Assembly (NCBI RefSeq): GCF_900109655.1
Contig: NZ_FOAT01000019.1
Location: forward strand, 1-55,972
DNA: 55,972 nucleotides
DNA from: Hominimerdicola alba
Lineage (GTDB): Bacteria > Bacillota > Clostridia > Oscillospirales > Ruminococcaceae
Direction of reading: 5' to 3'
The first letter of the stretch is position 1. Every line of letters starts with the position of its first letter. Under the pieces are notes generated by a model that was not told the DNA's origin, made no database searches, and was given only the letters and a program-made list of their open reading frames with translations. The translations under genes and the position numbers were made by a program. Shown here one piece after another: positions 1 through 8,280 of the stretch.

Positions 1-1
1 C

Positions 2-199
2 AATGCAATCGAAGGATTCAACCGTCAGCTTAGGAAAGTGACCAAAACAAAATCCGTATTTCCTACAGATGACAGCCTTTTCAAGATGCTGTATCTGGCT
101 ATGAAGGACATCACGAAAAAGTGGACGGGGCGTCGTCAGGACTGGAGCAGTATCTATGCTCAGCTTGTGATCTATTACGGAGACAGAATACCCGAATAA
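2..199 (+). pseudogene. IS256-family transposase, C-terminal part (cut by window edge)
   Basis: An open frame enters from the left edge and gives 65 residues beginning NAIEGFNRQLRKVTK and ending YYGDRIPE, followed by TAA. This is the typical C-terminus of IS256/mutator-type DDE transposases: the N-x-IE-x-FN-R-x-LRK-x-TK block, then a stretch with KW-x-GRR-x-DW and a YY-x-DR end. The catalytic Asp residues would lie outside the window, so I cannot tell whether the gene is intact. No cellular role beyond transposition is implied. Confidence 0.85.
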
Positions 200-548
200 T
201 ACTTTTATCTTGACAATCAAATAATCATGTGCTAATATGCTGATAAGACCGACTGCTTTCACAATCGGTCTCATCATATACTCTTTTATTACACTATTTG
301 TAGTTTACACAGAATTTGGGATTGACTCAGTAAAAATTATGCTTTTTCCATGACAATGGTCGTATTATATTGTTATTACGGTTAAACAAATTGATGCATA
401 ACACCCCCGAGTCCTCTTTTTTGAAGAGGGCTTGGGGGTGTGCACACTGAAACAGCCTATTTCACCAGTTAATATGTTTTTTTACTCTGATGTTCGGATA
501 TGGTTAGAGGGTGCTACAGTTGCAACAGCCTCTATATTGGATTTATCG
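200..548. other. Non-coding: IS right end and a GC-rich hairpin
   Basis: No gene is seen. After the transposase hairpin, the stretch near 303-328 (GTTTACACAGAATTTGGG) resembles the terminal inverted repeats of IS256-family elements, so the IS probably ends close to 330. At 401-441 there is a strong inverted repeat (ACACCCCCGAGTCCTCTT / GAAGAGGGCTTGGGGGTGT, one G-T pair) without a T-tract on either strand. It lies downstream of the minus-strand gene ending at 549 and may stop or stabilise its transcript. Confidence 0.5.
246..271 (+). terminator. Hairpin after the IS256-type transposase
   Basis: Perfect 7-bp inverted repeat AGACCGA / TCGGTCT with a 12-nt loop, 47 bases after the transposase stop. 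It is followed by an AT-rich stretch (CTCTTTTATT) rather than a clean T-run, so it is a weak terminator candidate. Confidence 0.5.
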
Positions 549-2366
549 TCAACTCAGTAATTTTTCCCCTTTTATATGAGCTGCTATTTTTGAAATATCA
601 GTAATATTTATAATTCCATCGCCGTTAACATCAGCACGTAACTTTTCATCATCGCTCAGTAGCTTCTTGCCTTTAATATGAGCTGCAACCTTAGTAAGGT
701 CGGTAACAGTTATCTCTCCATCACCGTTAACATCACCTTTTAATAACGTCGTTCCCTTTACTATAGTAACTGTTACAGCTCTGCTATTGATCTTGTCAGT
801 TTGCCAATTGCCGTTAACCTTGGCGCAGACTGCTACCTTGTATTGGTGTCCCGGTGTGAGTTTGGGCGAGGTGAATGAGGTCTTTGTTGCGGGGATATTC
901 TGATCTGCGATCTTCCACTTGCCTTTGATGTATACGGCAACGCCGTACTTTTCCGCATCCTCGACCTCCGACCAGTGGATTCTGAACTGGTTATATATTT
1001 CGTTGTATTCGGTGTTGGTAACGATCGGGTACACGGGTGTTTTCGCATACGGTGTGACGGTTATCATGTTCGAGTAATTGACGTACCACTTGCTGTCAAA
1101 CATTGATAACACGGCAACGCTGTAATTCACGCCCGGTTTCAGATTTCTAAGCACAAAGGAAGTGTCGGAAGTATTTTCAACAATAGTCCATTTGCCATCG
1201 ACCTCGACTGCGACAGCGTATTTTTCAGCGTTTTTTACAGCTTTCCACTTGAGTGTGACACATCCGTCGCCTGGGGTGTATGTAACAACGGGATTGGCAG
1301 GTTCGATATCTTCGCGCAGTTCATAGGCGATCTTGTTGTTTTTCGCGTACTGTTCGCCGCTTGTGCCTTCATAGCAGTATATCTTGAAGTTTTGGTTCAC
1401 ACGGGGACCGTCCTCGACGAAATTCGGAGACCAAGGATATCCCTCCGCGAGATGATAGCAGTAACCGATAGCGTAATTGCCAATTTTTATATTACTCTTC
1501 GGCAGAGTTGCGCTTGTCATAGCGGTGCAGTCATAAAACGCATCCTTTCCAATGCTCTCAACGCTTTCCGGGATAGTTACGCTTTTGAGCTTTCTGCAGC
1601 CCTCAAAAGCAGATTCACCTATACTCTTAACGCCGTTCGGGATAATTACGCTTTCAAGCTTTTCACATTCGTAAAACGTATTTTCATCTATACTCGTGAG
1701 GGTGTCAGGCAGCGTTACGCTTGTTTTGCCGCACGGGAAAGTCACGAGTTTTGTCATGTCCTTATTATACATAACACCGTCTACCGAGGAATAGTAACTG
1801 TTGTCGGGATCAACATTTATGCTTTCAAGATCGGATTCAAACCACGACTTGAATGCATTCTTACCAATGCTCGAAACATTGCGGGGAATAGTTACGCTTT
1901 TAAGCTTAGTGCAGTCTGCAAACGCAAAATCTCCGATGCTTGTGACACTGTCGGGGAGGTTTATGCTTGTCAGACGGCAAAGTTCAAACGCATTAGCTCC
2001 AATGCTCGTAACACCCTCCGGGATGGTTACATCTGTAATGCCGTTACAATAGGTAGTAAATGCGTTGTTTCCGATGCTTGTAACACCTTCTTCAATAACA
2101 ATTCTTTTTATGGATTTGCTGTAACCCTTCCCGATATCTGAATCATAAGAATGGACATAATTATTCATTTCTCCCGTACCGCGGATCGTAAGTGTGCCTT
2201 CGTTATCGAGGCTCCAGGTCAGATTTTCACCGCAGGTGCCGCTTGCAACGCTTTCGGCGCTTGCCGCAATATCAAACTGCAAATCGACCACGTTCCCAAA
2301 GACCGCGCCACTGCCCGAAAGCACAATTGCCAGTGCCGCCAGTCCGCTTATAATTCTTTTTTTCAT
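549..2366 (-). CDS. Secreted BspA-type leucine-rich-repeat protein with Fn3/CBM37-like modules and dockerin
   Basis: 605 residues. A Sec signal peptide (about 1-37, KKR then a hydrophobic core) is followed by LRR_5/BspA-type repeats at about 75-345 (motifs such as VTIPEGVTSIGANAFELC). Next come an Fn3-like module at about 355-440, a CBM37-like module at about 445-537 (YGVAVYIKGKWKIA, PKLTPGHQYKVAVCAKVNGNW) and a type I dockerin at 540-605 with two Ca-binding segments (GDVNGDGEITVTDL and ADVNGDGIINITDI). AAGGA precedes the ATG by about 11 nt. No catalytic domain is seen, so I infer a binding or adaptor role at the cell surface or in a cellulosome-type complex. It is the only protein here with both CBM37-like and dockerin modules. 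It is transcribed alone from the promoter at 2409-2437. Confidence 0.9.
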   Translation of the reverse strand: MKKRIISGLAALAIVLSGSGAVFGNVVDLQFDIAASAESVASGTCGENLTWSLDNEGTLTIRGTGEMNNYVHSYDSDIGKGYSKSIKRIVIEEGVTSIGNNAFTTYCNGITDVTIPEGVTSIGANAFELCRLTSINLPDSVTSIGDFAFADCTKLKSVTIPRNVSSIGKNAFKSWFESDLESINVDPDNSYYSSVDGVMYNKDMTKLVTFPCGKTSVTLPDTLTSIDENTFYECEKLESVIIPNGVKSIGESAFEGCRKLKSVTIPESVESIGKDAFYDCTAMTSATLPKSNIKIGNYAIGYCYHLAEGYPWSPNFVEDGPRVNQNFKIYCYEGTSGEQYAKNNKIAYELREDIEPANPVVTYTPGDGCVTLKWKAVKNAEKYAVAVEVDGKWTIVENTSDTSFVLRNLKPGVNYSVAVLSMFDSKWYVNYSNMITVTPYAKTPVYPIVTNTEYNEIYNQFRIHWSEVEDAEKYGVAVYIKGKWKIADQNIPATKTSFTSPKLTPGHQYKVAVCAKVNGNWQTDKINSRAVTVTIVKGTTLLKGDVNGDGEITVTDLTKVAAHIKGKKLLSDDEKLRADVNGDGIINITDISKIAAHIKGEKLLS

Positions 2367-2408
2367 AATCGTATCAGTCCTTTTATTTATAAATAATGCA
2401 TTAACAAT

Positions 2409-2437
2409 ATTATACTTCAGCCGTAACAGTTTTTCAA
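2409..2437 (-). promoter_or_regulatory. Promoter of the LRR-dockerin gene
   Basis: On the minus strand TTGAAA (2432-2437) and TATAAT (2409-2414) are separated by 17 bp. This is a standard housekeeping-sigma promoter with a short leader to the ATG at 2366. Confidence 0.7.
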
Positions 2438-2556
2438 GAGCATAAATTTTGAATTTTACGGATAGATTTTGTGAATGTGGTACATACTCTTAAATGAACA
2501 CACTAATTCAAAATTTCATATCTTCTTTTTTTATTTAGCATAATATTACTCCTTTT

Positions 2557-2660
2557 TTAATGGTCGTCCTTTATACGCATAAATGTCGCATCGGTATCGG
2601 TCTTGGAAAAACTGTTTCTGCTGTCAGAAAGGCTGTTGTAATACTCATAGTGAATAAGAA
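2557..2660 (-). pseudogene. IS1182-type transposase fragment
   Basis: Read on the minus strand, this stretch encodes YEYYNSLSDSRNSFSKTD followed by TDATFMRIKDDH and a stop. The phrase RNSFSKTD-x-DATFM-x-x-K-x-DH is the signature segment of IS1182/DDE_Tnp_1-type transposases, where the protein normally continues well past DH. Here a TAA follows immediately and no flanking transposase sequence is seen, so it is an old remnant. It shows that the region between the LRR gene and the GH11 gene has hosted insertions. Confidence 0.6.
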
Positions 2661-3024
2661 ATCGGTGAAAATTACAAGCGGAGGATAATTAACTGATACT
2701 TTGTGCATGATGTACGATTCAAGACTTCTCAATATTAGCGTGAAAAATGTTGAATTTATGACATAAAAATTGCATTAATGTCAGGCGAATCCCAGCTTGT
2801 GAACATACATTTTCTATACTATTGATCGTGTAGTTCCGCGAAGTTCCGGGATTTTATGTGTTAAATGCTTATCTTAAAATGATTAAAAGATTTGTGGCAA
2901 TTATAATTCAAAAAGTAAATAGATGATGTCTAAAAGATAAAGAATCGCAATTTATGGTATCGCCAAAATGATAATAAGCAAAATTTGATTAGAACCAATT
3001 GCTAAAAAATTATAAAATATAATC

Positions 3025-3077
3025 AAATGATACACTGGTTAACATTGAGCCGAATTGGTCAATGTGCTGTATCATTT
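3025..3077 (+). promoter_or_regulatory. Inverted repeat in the GH11 xylanase leader
   Basis: The outer arms AAATGATAC (3025-3033) and GTATCATTT (3069-3077) are perfect complements. The inner arms ACATTGA and TCAATGT also pair around a 10-nt loop. It begins just after a TATAAT (3018-3023), so it would lie at the transcription start or in the 5' UTR. It could be an operator or an mRNA-stabilising stem-loop. Confidence 0.5.
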
Positions 3078-3127
3078 AAGTATCTGTTTATAGTTGTAAT
3101 CTTTTTAGAACGAGAGGAGAATAGCTT

Positions 3128-4189
3128 ATGAAGAATGTTTTAAACCGTGTTTTAGGTGCTCTTGTTGCCGGTATGGCGATAGTATCGCCTCTGTCTTCAG
3201 TTGCACCTGCTATCACTGCTTATGCCGCTAAGACACTTACGGCCAGCCCTTCACACCAACAGGAAGTTGGCTGGTACAACGACTACCACCACGAGATCTG
3301 GCAGGCAGATTCCCCTAATTCTTCTACAATGACACTGCACGATAATGACGGTGGTTTCAGCGCACAGTGGAAATGCGGACCTAACGGCTCAAGAGGTAAC
3401 TTCATTGCTAATCGTGGTCTTTTCTGGGGTCTGAATAATCCCAATACTTACAAAGACTATGGTTATATCTACTGTGACTACGATTGCAGCTGGGTTTCAG
3501 GTTCATCCGGTAACGCCTGGATCGGTATCTACGGCTGGGCGCAGAATCCTCTGGTAGAGTACTACATCATTGAAGACTGTAAGAACTGGTCTCCTGCACA
3601 GGATCCTTATGCAGAGTATAAGGGTTCCGTAAATATCGACGGCGGTGAATACAAGGTTTACACAAGTTCAAGAAATACCTATACCATCGAAGGCAATAAG
3701 AGTTTCACACAGTATATCAGCATCCGTCAGAACACAAGAACCAAGGGCACCATAAGCGTTTCCGATCACTTCAAGGCTTGGGAGAACCTGGGCATGAAGA
3801 TGGGTAACCTGTACGAATGTGTTTTCGACATTGAAGGCTGGGAGTCCGACGGTATGGCTGATGTTACTATGAATATGTGTGCAATCGGCGGCGGCTACCA
3901 TCACCCTAAAGATAATTCCGTTCAGAACGTAAATATGGAATACAACAGCCAGTACAAGCAGATGAGATTTACTTGGGACGCTGTAAATGGTGCTGACAGT
4001 TACGGCGTAGCTGTTTATCTCGCGGGCAAGTGGAGAGTTCAGGAGAAGGATATCACCGATACAGTTTACACTTCTCCCAAAAATCTCACCCTTGGCAAGA
4101 CCTACAGCGTAGCTATCGCAGCCAGAGTTAACGGCAAATGGGATACAGCAAATGCTATCAAAAACGCTGTGACTTTTACTGTAAAGTGA
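3128..4189 (+). CDS. GH11 endo-1,4-beta-xylanase with C-terminal CBM37
   Basis: 353 residues, secreted: signal peptide about 1-34 ending near AYAA. The GH11 catalytic domain spans about 40-255. The nucleophile is Glu144 in NPLVEYYI and the acid/base is Glu236 in FDIEGWESDG, both in the canonical GH11 contexts. A CBM37 module follows at about 267-353 (YGVAVYLAGKWR, KTYSVAIAARVNGKW). The product should cleave internal beta-1,4-xylan bonds, and in R. albus CBM37 is known to bind polysaccharides and the cell surface. GAGAGGAGA lies 7 nt before the ATG. It is monocistronic, with a hairpin terminator 31 nt downstream. Confidence 0.95.
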   Translation: MKNVLNRVLGALVAGMAIVSPLSSVAPAITAYAAKTLTASPSHQQEVGWYNDYHHEIWQADSPNSSTMTLHDNDGGFSAQWKCGPNGSRGNFIANRGLFWGLNNPNTYKDYGYIYCDYDCSWVSGSSGNAWIGIYGWAQNPLVEYYIIEDCKNWSPAQDPYAEYKGSVNIDGGEYKVYTSSRNTYTIEGNKSFTQYISIRQNTRTKGTISVSDHFKAWENLGMKMGNLYECVFDIEGWESDGMADVTMNMCAIGGGYHHPKDNSVQNVNMEYNSQYKQMRFTWDAVNGADSYGVAVYLAGKWRVQEKDITDTVYTSPKNLTLGKTYSVAIAARVNGKWDTANAIKNAVTFTVK

Positions 4190-4220
4190 TATACTTCATT
4201 GATCTGATTTATAAAAACAA

Positions 4221-4253
4221 AACGGGGCTTTTGCTTGGTGCAACAGCCCCGTT
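4221..4253 (+). terminator. Terminator of the GH11 gene
   Basis: 9-bp perfect stem AACGGGGCT / AGCCCCGTT, 31 nt after the xylanase stop codon. The T-tract is weak (TTACTCATATTGCTTT). Confidence 0.65.
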
Positions 4254-4414
4254 ACTCATATTGCTTTACTAATTTTCTGAACAGAGCTATTCAAACCACA
4301 CTTCTGAAAAACAGCAAGCATGAACTTGAATAAACAGTAGCTTAATCACTCGAAATAATCATCTTTTTTGAACTGATGTCACAACCTATGAAGTCAAAAA
4401 AGATGATTTCACTT

Positions 4415-4440
4415 AAAAGCGCGTATTTACGCGCTTTTTT
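4415..4440 (+). terminator. GCGCGT hairpin with T-run
   Basis: Short perfect stem AAAAGCGCGTA / TACGCGCTTTTTT directly followed by Ts: an intrinsic terminator. It has no obvious gene of its own and may belong to a decayed mobile element. Confidence 0.65.
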
Positions 4441-4606
4441 GTTGCCCTGAAACAGAAATTTTTTAAATGAAAACCGAAGATGATTTTGGGTATAAAATGC
4501 CTTTGGACAGGATTCGAACTCTTTTTTGGAGCGTTTTCAGAAGAATAGAAGATTTTTTTGAAGGGAAACAACTCAAATTTACATCAAAAAGTTTCACAAA
4601 CTTTTC

Positions 4607-4666
4607 AGCCCGAATTTGGTGCTTTTCACGAAATGTGAGAACACCGGATTCGGGCTTTTTATTTTT
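4607..4666 (+). terminator. Strong terminator upstream of the amidoligase fragment
   Basis: Stem of about 22 bp with G-T pairs: AGCCCGAATTTGGTG on the left, CACCGGATTCGGGCT on the right, then TTTTTATTTTT. It lies just 5' of the ribosome site of the truncated amidoligase gene. It may insulate the element from upstream transcription or act as a leader attenuator. Confidence 0.7.
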
Positions 4667-4692
4667 ACATATCAAAGAATGGAGGTGAAAGA

Positions 4693-4764
4693 ATGCCGGG
4701 AAATTTTGATGGGATTAAAAATAGAAAATTCGGCATCGAGATCGAGATGACAGGCATGAGCTGA
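4693..4764 (+). pseudogene. Amidoligase-like protein, N-terminal fragment
   Basis: A perfect ribosome site (GGAGGTGA, 5 nt spacing) precedes an ATG encoding MPGNFDGIKNRKFGIEIEMTG, then MS and a stop. The R-x-FGIEIEMTG start is the hallmark of the putative amidoligase family (PF12224) found on Firmicutes plasmids and integrative elements, where the protein runs for several hundred residues. Only the first 20 or so codons remain. The frame is broken where sequence of an oppositely oriented gene begins (near 4755), so this is one half of a deletion junction. Confidence 0.6.
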
Positions 4765-4907
4765 ATGTAAACGCACTCTGCTCGGTCACGCTCCTCGCCC
4801 TCGGTGGACATCATGAGTTCAAGGAAATATGCTTTTGCCTGTTCGTAGTCCGTCCAGACCTCACGCCTGCCGTTGCAGATAGTAGTGACCTTGCGTGTTC
4901 TTGGCAT
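4755..4907 (-). pseudogene. Small mobile-element protein, 3'-truncated
   Basis: Minus-strand frame encoding MPRTRKVTTICNGRREVW, continuing through KAYFLELMMSTEGEERDRAE and CVYIQLM. I recognise this as the start of a small hypothetical protein common in Clostridia mobile elements (R/K-TRKVTTIC-x-G, then EGEERDR). After residue 51 the frame runs into the reverse complement of the amidoligase fragment, so its natural C-terminus is lost. Function unknown. Confidence 0.55.
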
Positions 4908-4956
4908 AGCAAATTCAGGAATTTCCTATAAACGCCGTGATCTTTGTTAATGCCAA

Positions 4957-5085
4957 CTATCTTGTTTGATGCGACTGATCCGCTGCGGATTTTGAGATTT
5001 CATTTTCATCGATAATAACTCCGTCGCATATCATTCTGACCTTGTTGTCGCTGCCTTTGAAAGTTATCGTTTTTGAGCTGTAGGC
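4957..5085 (-). pseudogene. Coding remnant, unknown
   Basis: A minus-strand stretch of 42 codons reads AYSSKTITFKGSDNKVRMIC, then DGVIIDENEISKS, and ends in a stop. It has no start codon and is preceded in frame by TAA. The composition looks like real protein, and it sits next to other mobile-element debris, so I take it as a decayed fragment. The family is not recognised. Confidence 0.3.
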
Positions 5086-5545
5086 TTATTAATTTTTTGT
5101 AAACGGTAAAAATGAAGATATTATGCTACTATACTTGAATGTTTGCTAACCGATTGTTGGTTTAATCATTTCAATATTGTCTCGTTGTTCTGAAGAAATA
5201 ACAAATAATAATTCGCTTTATTCAACATTAAGTAATTTGAAGTGAATAGCGAACTACTTTGTATATTGTATAGAATTTGAATGATTATGTTGAATATCAT
5301 TGACATTGTTGCACAATTCGTTTATAATAAATTTATCATATAATATATACTGTGTTGCAATTTAGGAATCATTTTGTTAACTTTATATAATTTAAAAGAG
5401 ACGATTAACATAGACATTAAGTCAGAATCCGATGCTGTTATTGCAAATCGTTACGATTCCTTTCAGGAAGATGTTTCGGACAAAGGTCTATACAAGAGAT
5501 ATTTTCGGACGGGATTAAAATAAAAACATTTTATGGAGGTATAGT
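5086..5545. other. AT-rich leader region of the deiminase operon
   Basis: Contains the promoter at 5300-5328 and about 210 nt of leader. An open frame at 5374-5523 could start at TTG and ends 22 nt before the deiminase ATG. It lacks a ribosome site and resembles nothing I recognise. Confidence 0.5.
5300..5328 (+). promoter_or_regulatory. Promoter of the deiminase/decarboxylase/dipeptidase operon
   Basis: Perfect consensus: TTGACA (5300-5305), 17-bp spacer, TATAAT (5323-5328). The expected leader is about 210 nt. Confidence 0.8.
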
Positions 5546-6940
5546 ATGGCTATCAACAATTTACAGAAGCTGACCGGAAAGCAGTTGGCTAAGAACTTCA
5601 AAACAGTAACAGGCTGTGAAGCACCCCCTGAAAACTGCACGTACACTTGTGATAAGTTCTCACCTATCCGACCTGTTGCGGAGTATGAACCTATGGGCGG
5701 AGCACTTGTCGCATATATCGGAACGACTGCACCGGACGCAGACCATAAGCAACTTCCTCCTTCCGGAAAGAGAACGTTTGGTGTGCCCGATGAACTGATT
5801 GTAAGGATGCAGCAGCTCGGTTCAAAAGATGGCAGTATCAAAGCCGGAGAACAGCCTGTACACATTTTTATTTTGTGTGCGGATGAATCCGAAAAGGGAA
5901 ATATTATCAGTAATCTTCAGAAAACTGCTGATGAAAAAGGTTTCAATTTTGACCCTGCATTAGTGCATCTGATTCCGTGGGATGCAGACACCTATTGGAC
6001 AAGAGACTATTCTCCGTGGTGGGTAAAATATAAGGACAGCGATATTTATGCAGTTTCCAAGCATATTTATACCTCTCTGGGCGGTGGTTCGGTCGGCATG
6101 ATCGAAGGTGCGGAAAATGTAAATCCCAGGGAAGGATCCGGAATTTTCCGCTGTAATGATGATTACGGTGCAGTCAAGATTTCTGACTATTTTAATAGTC
6201 CGATTCGCAAAAGAAATAAAGCAGTTTGGGCAGGTGGTCAGAAACTATCCACCATTGAACCGCACAGATGGTTTTTCAGCGGTCTGCTGAATGTTGGTGG
6301 TAATTATATGGCAACTTCCAAAGGTGTCATTGCTTCGTCCTATCTTGTCGCAACACAGAACGAGCTTCCGGAGGATACCGACCCTGAAAATCCTGACAAA
6401 ACTGACATTGCTAAGCGTATGCAGTACATCATGGAACAGACAAACCGTTTCTTGGGTGCGAATACCTATCATGTTCTGACTGACCCAACGGGAACTTATA
6501 TTGGTCACATTGACTGCTGGGGAAAATTCCTGTCAGACAATAAAGTTCTGATTGCCAGTACACAGAATGAGCAGATAAATGTCGGACTGGATGCTATTGC
6601 TGTATATTTTCAGAAGGCTGGATTCCAGACTTTCAGAGTCACCTGTCCGAATATTTATGTTGCAAACGAGCCGGAAGAACCTGCTACAACCGCACCTTAT
6701 ACAAATAGTCTGATATTGAACAATCATGTCTATGTTCCGCTTTGCGGCGATAAAACATATGATGATGCAGCAATTAAGGCATATCAGGATGCACTTGGCG
6801 AAGAGTATGTGATCGAGGGAATTATCGGAAAATATGAAACTCCGTGGCTCGGAACGGATGCCCTGCATTGCAGAACCAACGCAGTCCCCAGAGAAATCGT
6901 TGACAGATGGCTTGCTAGTCAGGTATCTGTCAGTGTTTAA
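5546..6940 (+). CDS. Agmatine deiminase / peptidyl-arginine deiminase family protein
   Basis: 464 residues, no signal peptide. The guanidino-group-modifying family PF04371 is shown by WTRDYSPWW (151-159, Asp154), NVGGNYMAT, GHIDCWGKF (His321, Asp323) and ALHCRTN (nucleophile Cys442). These are the Asp/His/Cys positions needed to hydrolyse a guanidinium to a ureido group plus ammonia. It is longer than typical agmatine deiminases (about 370 residues), with extra sequence at the N-terminus and between motifs, so the substrate may be a modified or peptide-linked arginine rather than agmatine. TGGAGGT precedes the ATG. First gene of a three-gene operon, 32 nt before the decarboxylase. Confidence 0.85.
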   Translation: MAINNLQKLTGKQLAKNFKTVTGCEAPPENCTYTCDKFSPIRPVAEYEPMGGALVAYIGTTAPDADHKQLPPSGKRTFGVPDELIVRMQQLGSKDGSIKAGEQPVHIFILCADESEKGNIISNLQKTADEKGFNFDPALVHLIPWDADTYWTRDYSPWWVKYKDSDIYAVSKHIYTSLGGGSVGMIEGAENVNPREGSGIFRCNDDYGAVKISDYFNSPIRKRNKAVWAGGQKLSTIEPHRWFFSGLLNVGGNYMATSKGVIASSYLVATQNELPEDTDPENPDKTDIAKRMQYIMEQTNRFLGANTYHVLTDPTGTYIGHIDCWGKFLSDNKVLIASTQNEQINVGLDAIAVYFQKAGFQTFRVTCPNIYVANEPEEPATTAPYTNSLILNNHVYVPLCGDKTYDDAAIKAYQDALGEEYVIEGIIGKYETPWLGTDALHCRTNAVPREIVDRWLASQVSVSV

Positions 6941-6972
6941 TAACCTGTTTTATCAGAAAGAGGTGTAATCAT

Positions 6973-8268
6973 ATGAAGAAAGCAATAGGCGGATGGCTTC
7001 CCGAAAATAAAAAATTACAGGCAGAATGGGTCAATAATATTCTCAGCATTGTGACTGCTAAGCGAATGCAGTCAAATCTTGCTGATACCTGTGAATTTAA
7101 GCATCAGACAGTTACGGATTTTATGAATATGGTGGATGCTGACCCGAAACTGCATCTTCTTGCAGAACAGATGGTTGAGCAGGCTCTTGAATACAATGAA
7201 AATGACCCCACAGGTTCACCGCAGATTAAAAGTTTCAGGCTTATGATGCAGATGATCGACTACATCATCGGAACTGCACCTGAATATGTTCCGCCTGAAG
7301 ATAAAGAGAAAAGAGCATTGATCGGATTTCCAATCAATGCAATTCTCGACTGGTGCATGGGAACACAGGCTGGATACGCCTTTTTTCTTGATGAACGTGT
7401 CAATCAGCACTTCGAAAATATCTTGAAAGACTGGTGCGATTTCCTGAATAGTGAAGCCTCTGCCTATGTCCTGAATGATGAGGAAAATAAAGGCTGGCTT
7501 TGTCAGAAAGCACTGAATGATTTGAATATTGATCAGTATGTACACGATAAATCAAAGATGCACTTCGGTTTTACTTCATGGAACGATTTCTTCACAAGAA
7601 GATTCTGCAATGATCAGCGCCCTGTTGCTGAACCGGATAACCCATATGTGATTACCAGTGCTTGTGAATCACAGCCGTACAGAATCAGCACTAACGTGCA
7701 GAAAGACACAAAATTCTGGCTCAAAGGGCAACCTTATTCTCTGGAATATATGCTGAATCATGACGAAAGTGCCGATTTATTCATAGGCGGTACGGTTTAT
7801 CAGGCTTTTCTGAGTGCTACAAAATATCACCGCTGGCACAGTCCGGTTTCCGGAACTGTTGTGAGATGTTTCAATGTTCCAGGGACTTATTACGCAGAAG
7901 TTAACAGCTATCCTTATGACAGTGCAGGACCTAATGAATCGCAGGGATATATTACCCATGTAGCGGCAAGAGCTGTTATTCTGATCGAAAGTGATAACCC
8001 TGATATTGGCTTGATGGCATTTATCGCAGTAGGAATGGCAGAAGTTTCCTCTTGTGTGCTAAGTGTGCAAGCCGGACAGCACCTTAACAAGGGCGATGAA
8101 CTGGGGTATTTCCAGTTTGGCGGTTCAACACATTGCTTGATTTTCCAGAAAGATGTGATTGATATGTTCGTGGAAAAGGCAATTCCGGCAGAAGATTTCA
8201 ATGATTCTGCAGTCATTCGTCTGAATGAAAAGCTCGCTATTGCCAAGAAAAAGAAGCTTAATCAGTAA
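6973..8268 (+). CDS. PsiD-like pyruvoyl-dependent decarboxylase (phosphatidylserine decarboxylase superfamily)
   Basis: 431 residues, no transmembrane segment. The N-terminal half matches the PSDC-type domain (PF12588) found in fungal PsiD-like amino-acid decarboxylases (GFPINAILDWCMGTQAGYAF, then a GW-x-CQKAL end). The C-terminal half is a PS-decarboxylase domain (PF02666) with YHRWHSPVSGTV and the self-processing motif GGST at 383-386, where Ser385 should become the pyruvoyl group. The length is close to PsiD (about 440) rather than to bacterial Psd, and the hydrophobic membrane anchor of Psd is absent. I infer decarboxylation of a soluble amino acid or derivative, not phosphatidylserine. 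AGAGGTG precedes the ATG. Confidence 0.8.
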   Translation: MKKAIGGWLPENKKLQAEWVNNILSIVTAKRMQSNLADTCEFKHQTVTDFMNMVDADPKLHLLAEQMVEQALEYNENDPTGSPQIKSFRLMMQMIDYIIGTAPEYVPPEDKEKRALIGFPINAILDWCMGTQAGYAFFLDERVNQHFENILKDWCDFLNSEASAYVLNDEENKGWLCQKALNDLNIDQYVHDKSKMHFGFTSWNDFFTRRFCNDQRPVAEPDNPYVITSACESQPYRISTNVQKDTKFWLKGQPYSLEYMLNHDESADLFIGGTVYQAFLSATKYHRWHSPVSGTVVRCFNVPGTYYAEVNSYPYDSAGPNESQGYITHVAARAVILIESDNPDIGLMAFIAVGMAEVSSCVLSVQAGQHLNKGDELGYFQFGGSTHCLIFQKDVIDMFVEKAIPAEDFNDSAVIRLNEKLAIAKKKKLNQ

Positions 8269-8280
8269 CGGGAGAAATAT

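Larger units (their letters stand above)
2438..3127. other. AT-rich intergenic region upstream of the GH11 xylanase
   Basis: About 690 bases without an intact gene. It contains the IS1182-type fragment (2557-2660), an unremarkable AT-rich stretch, a TATAAT at 3018-3023 without a clear -35 at the right distance, and the long inverted repeat at 3025-3077 immediately before the xylanase ribosome site. Confidence 0.5.
4190..4692. other. Non-coding stretch with three hairpins
   Basis: Besides the GH11 terminator there is a long AT-rich inverted repeat at 4357-4408 (stem of about 17 bp, core ATCATCTTTTTTGA). It is followed by a terminator-type hairpin at 4415-4440 (AAAAGCGCGTA / TACGCGCTTTTTT) and a very strong one at 4607-4656. 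An open frame at 4467-4688 reads through the last hairpin and is not credible as a gene. Confidence 0.55.

Noticed and set aside
4500-4525. GGATTCGAACTC resembles the complement of a tRNA T-arm
   Set aside because: The flanking bases do not form a T-stem and no acceptor, D or anticodon arms can be drawn on the minus strand.
4467-4688. 73-codon frame before the amidoligase fragment
   Set aside because: It reads through a strong terminator hairpin and the ribosome site of the next frame, and lacks its own start signal.
5374-5523. 49-codon frame (TTG start) in the deiminase leader
   Set aside because: No ribosome site and no recognised similarity. It could be a leader peptide, but the sequence alone does not support it.
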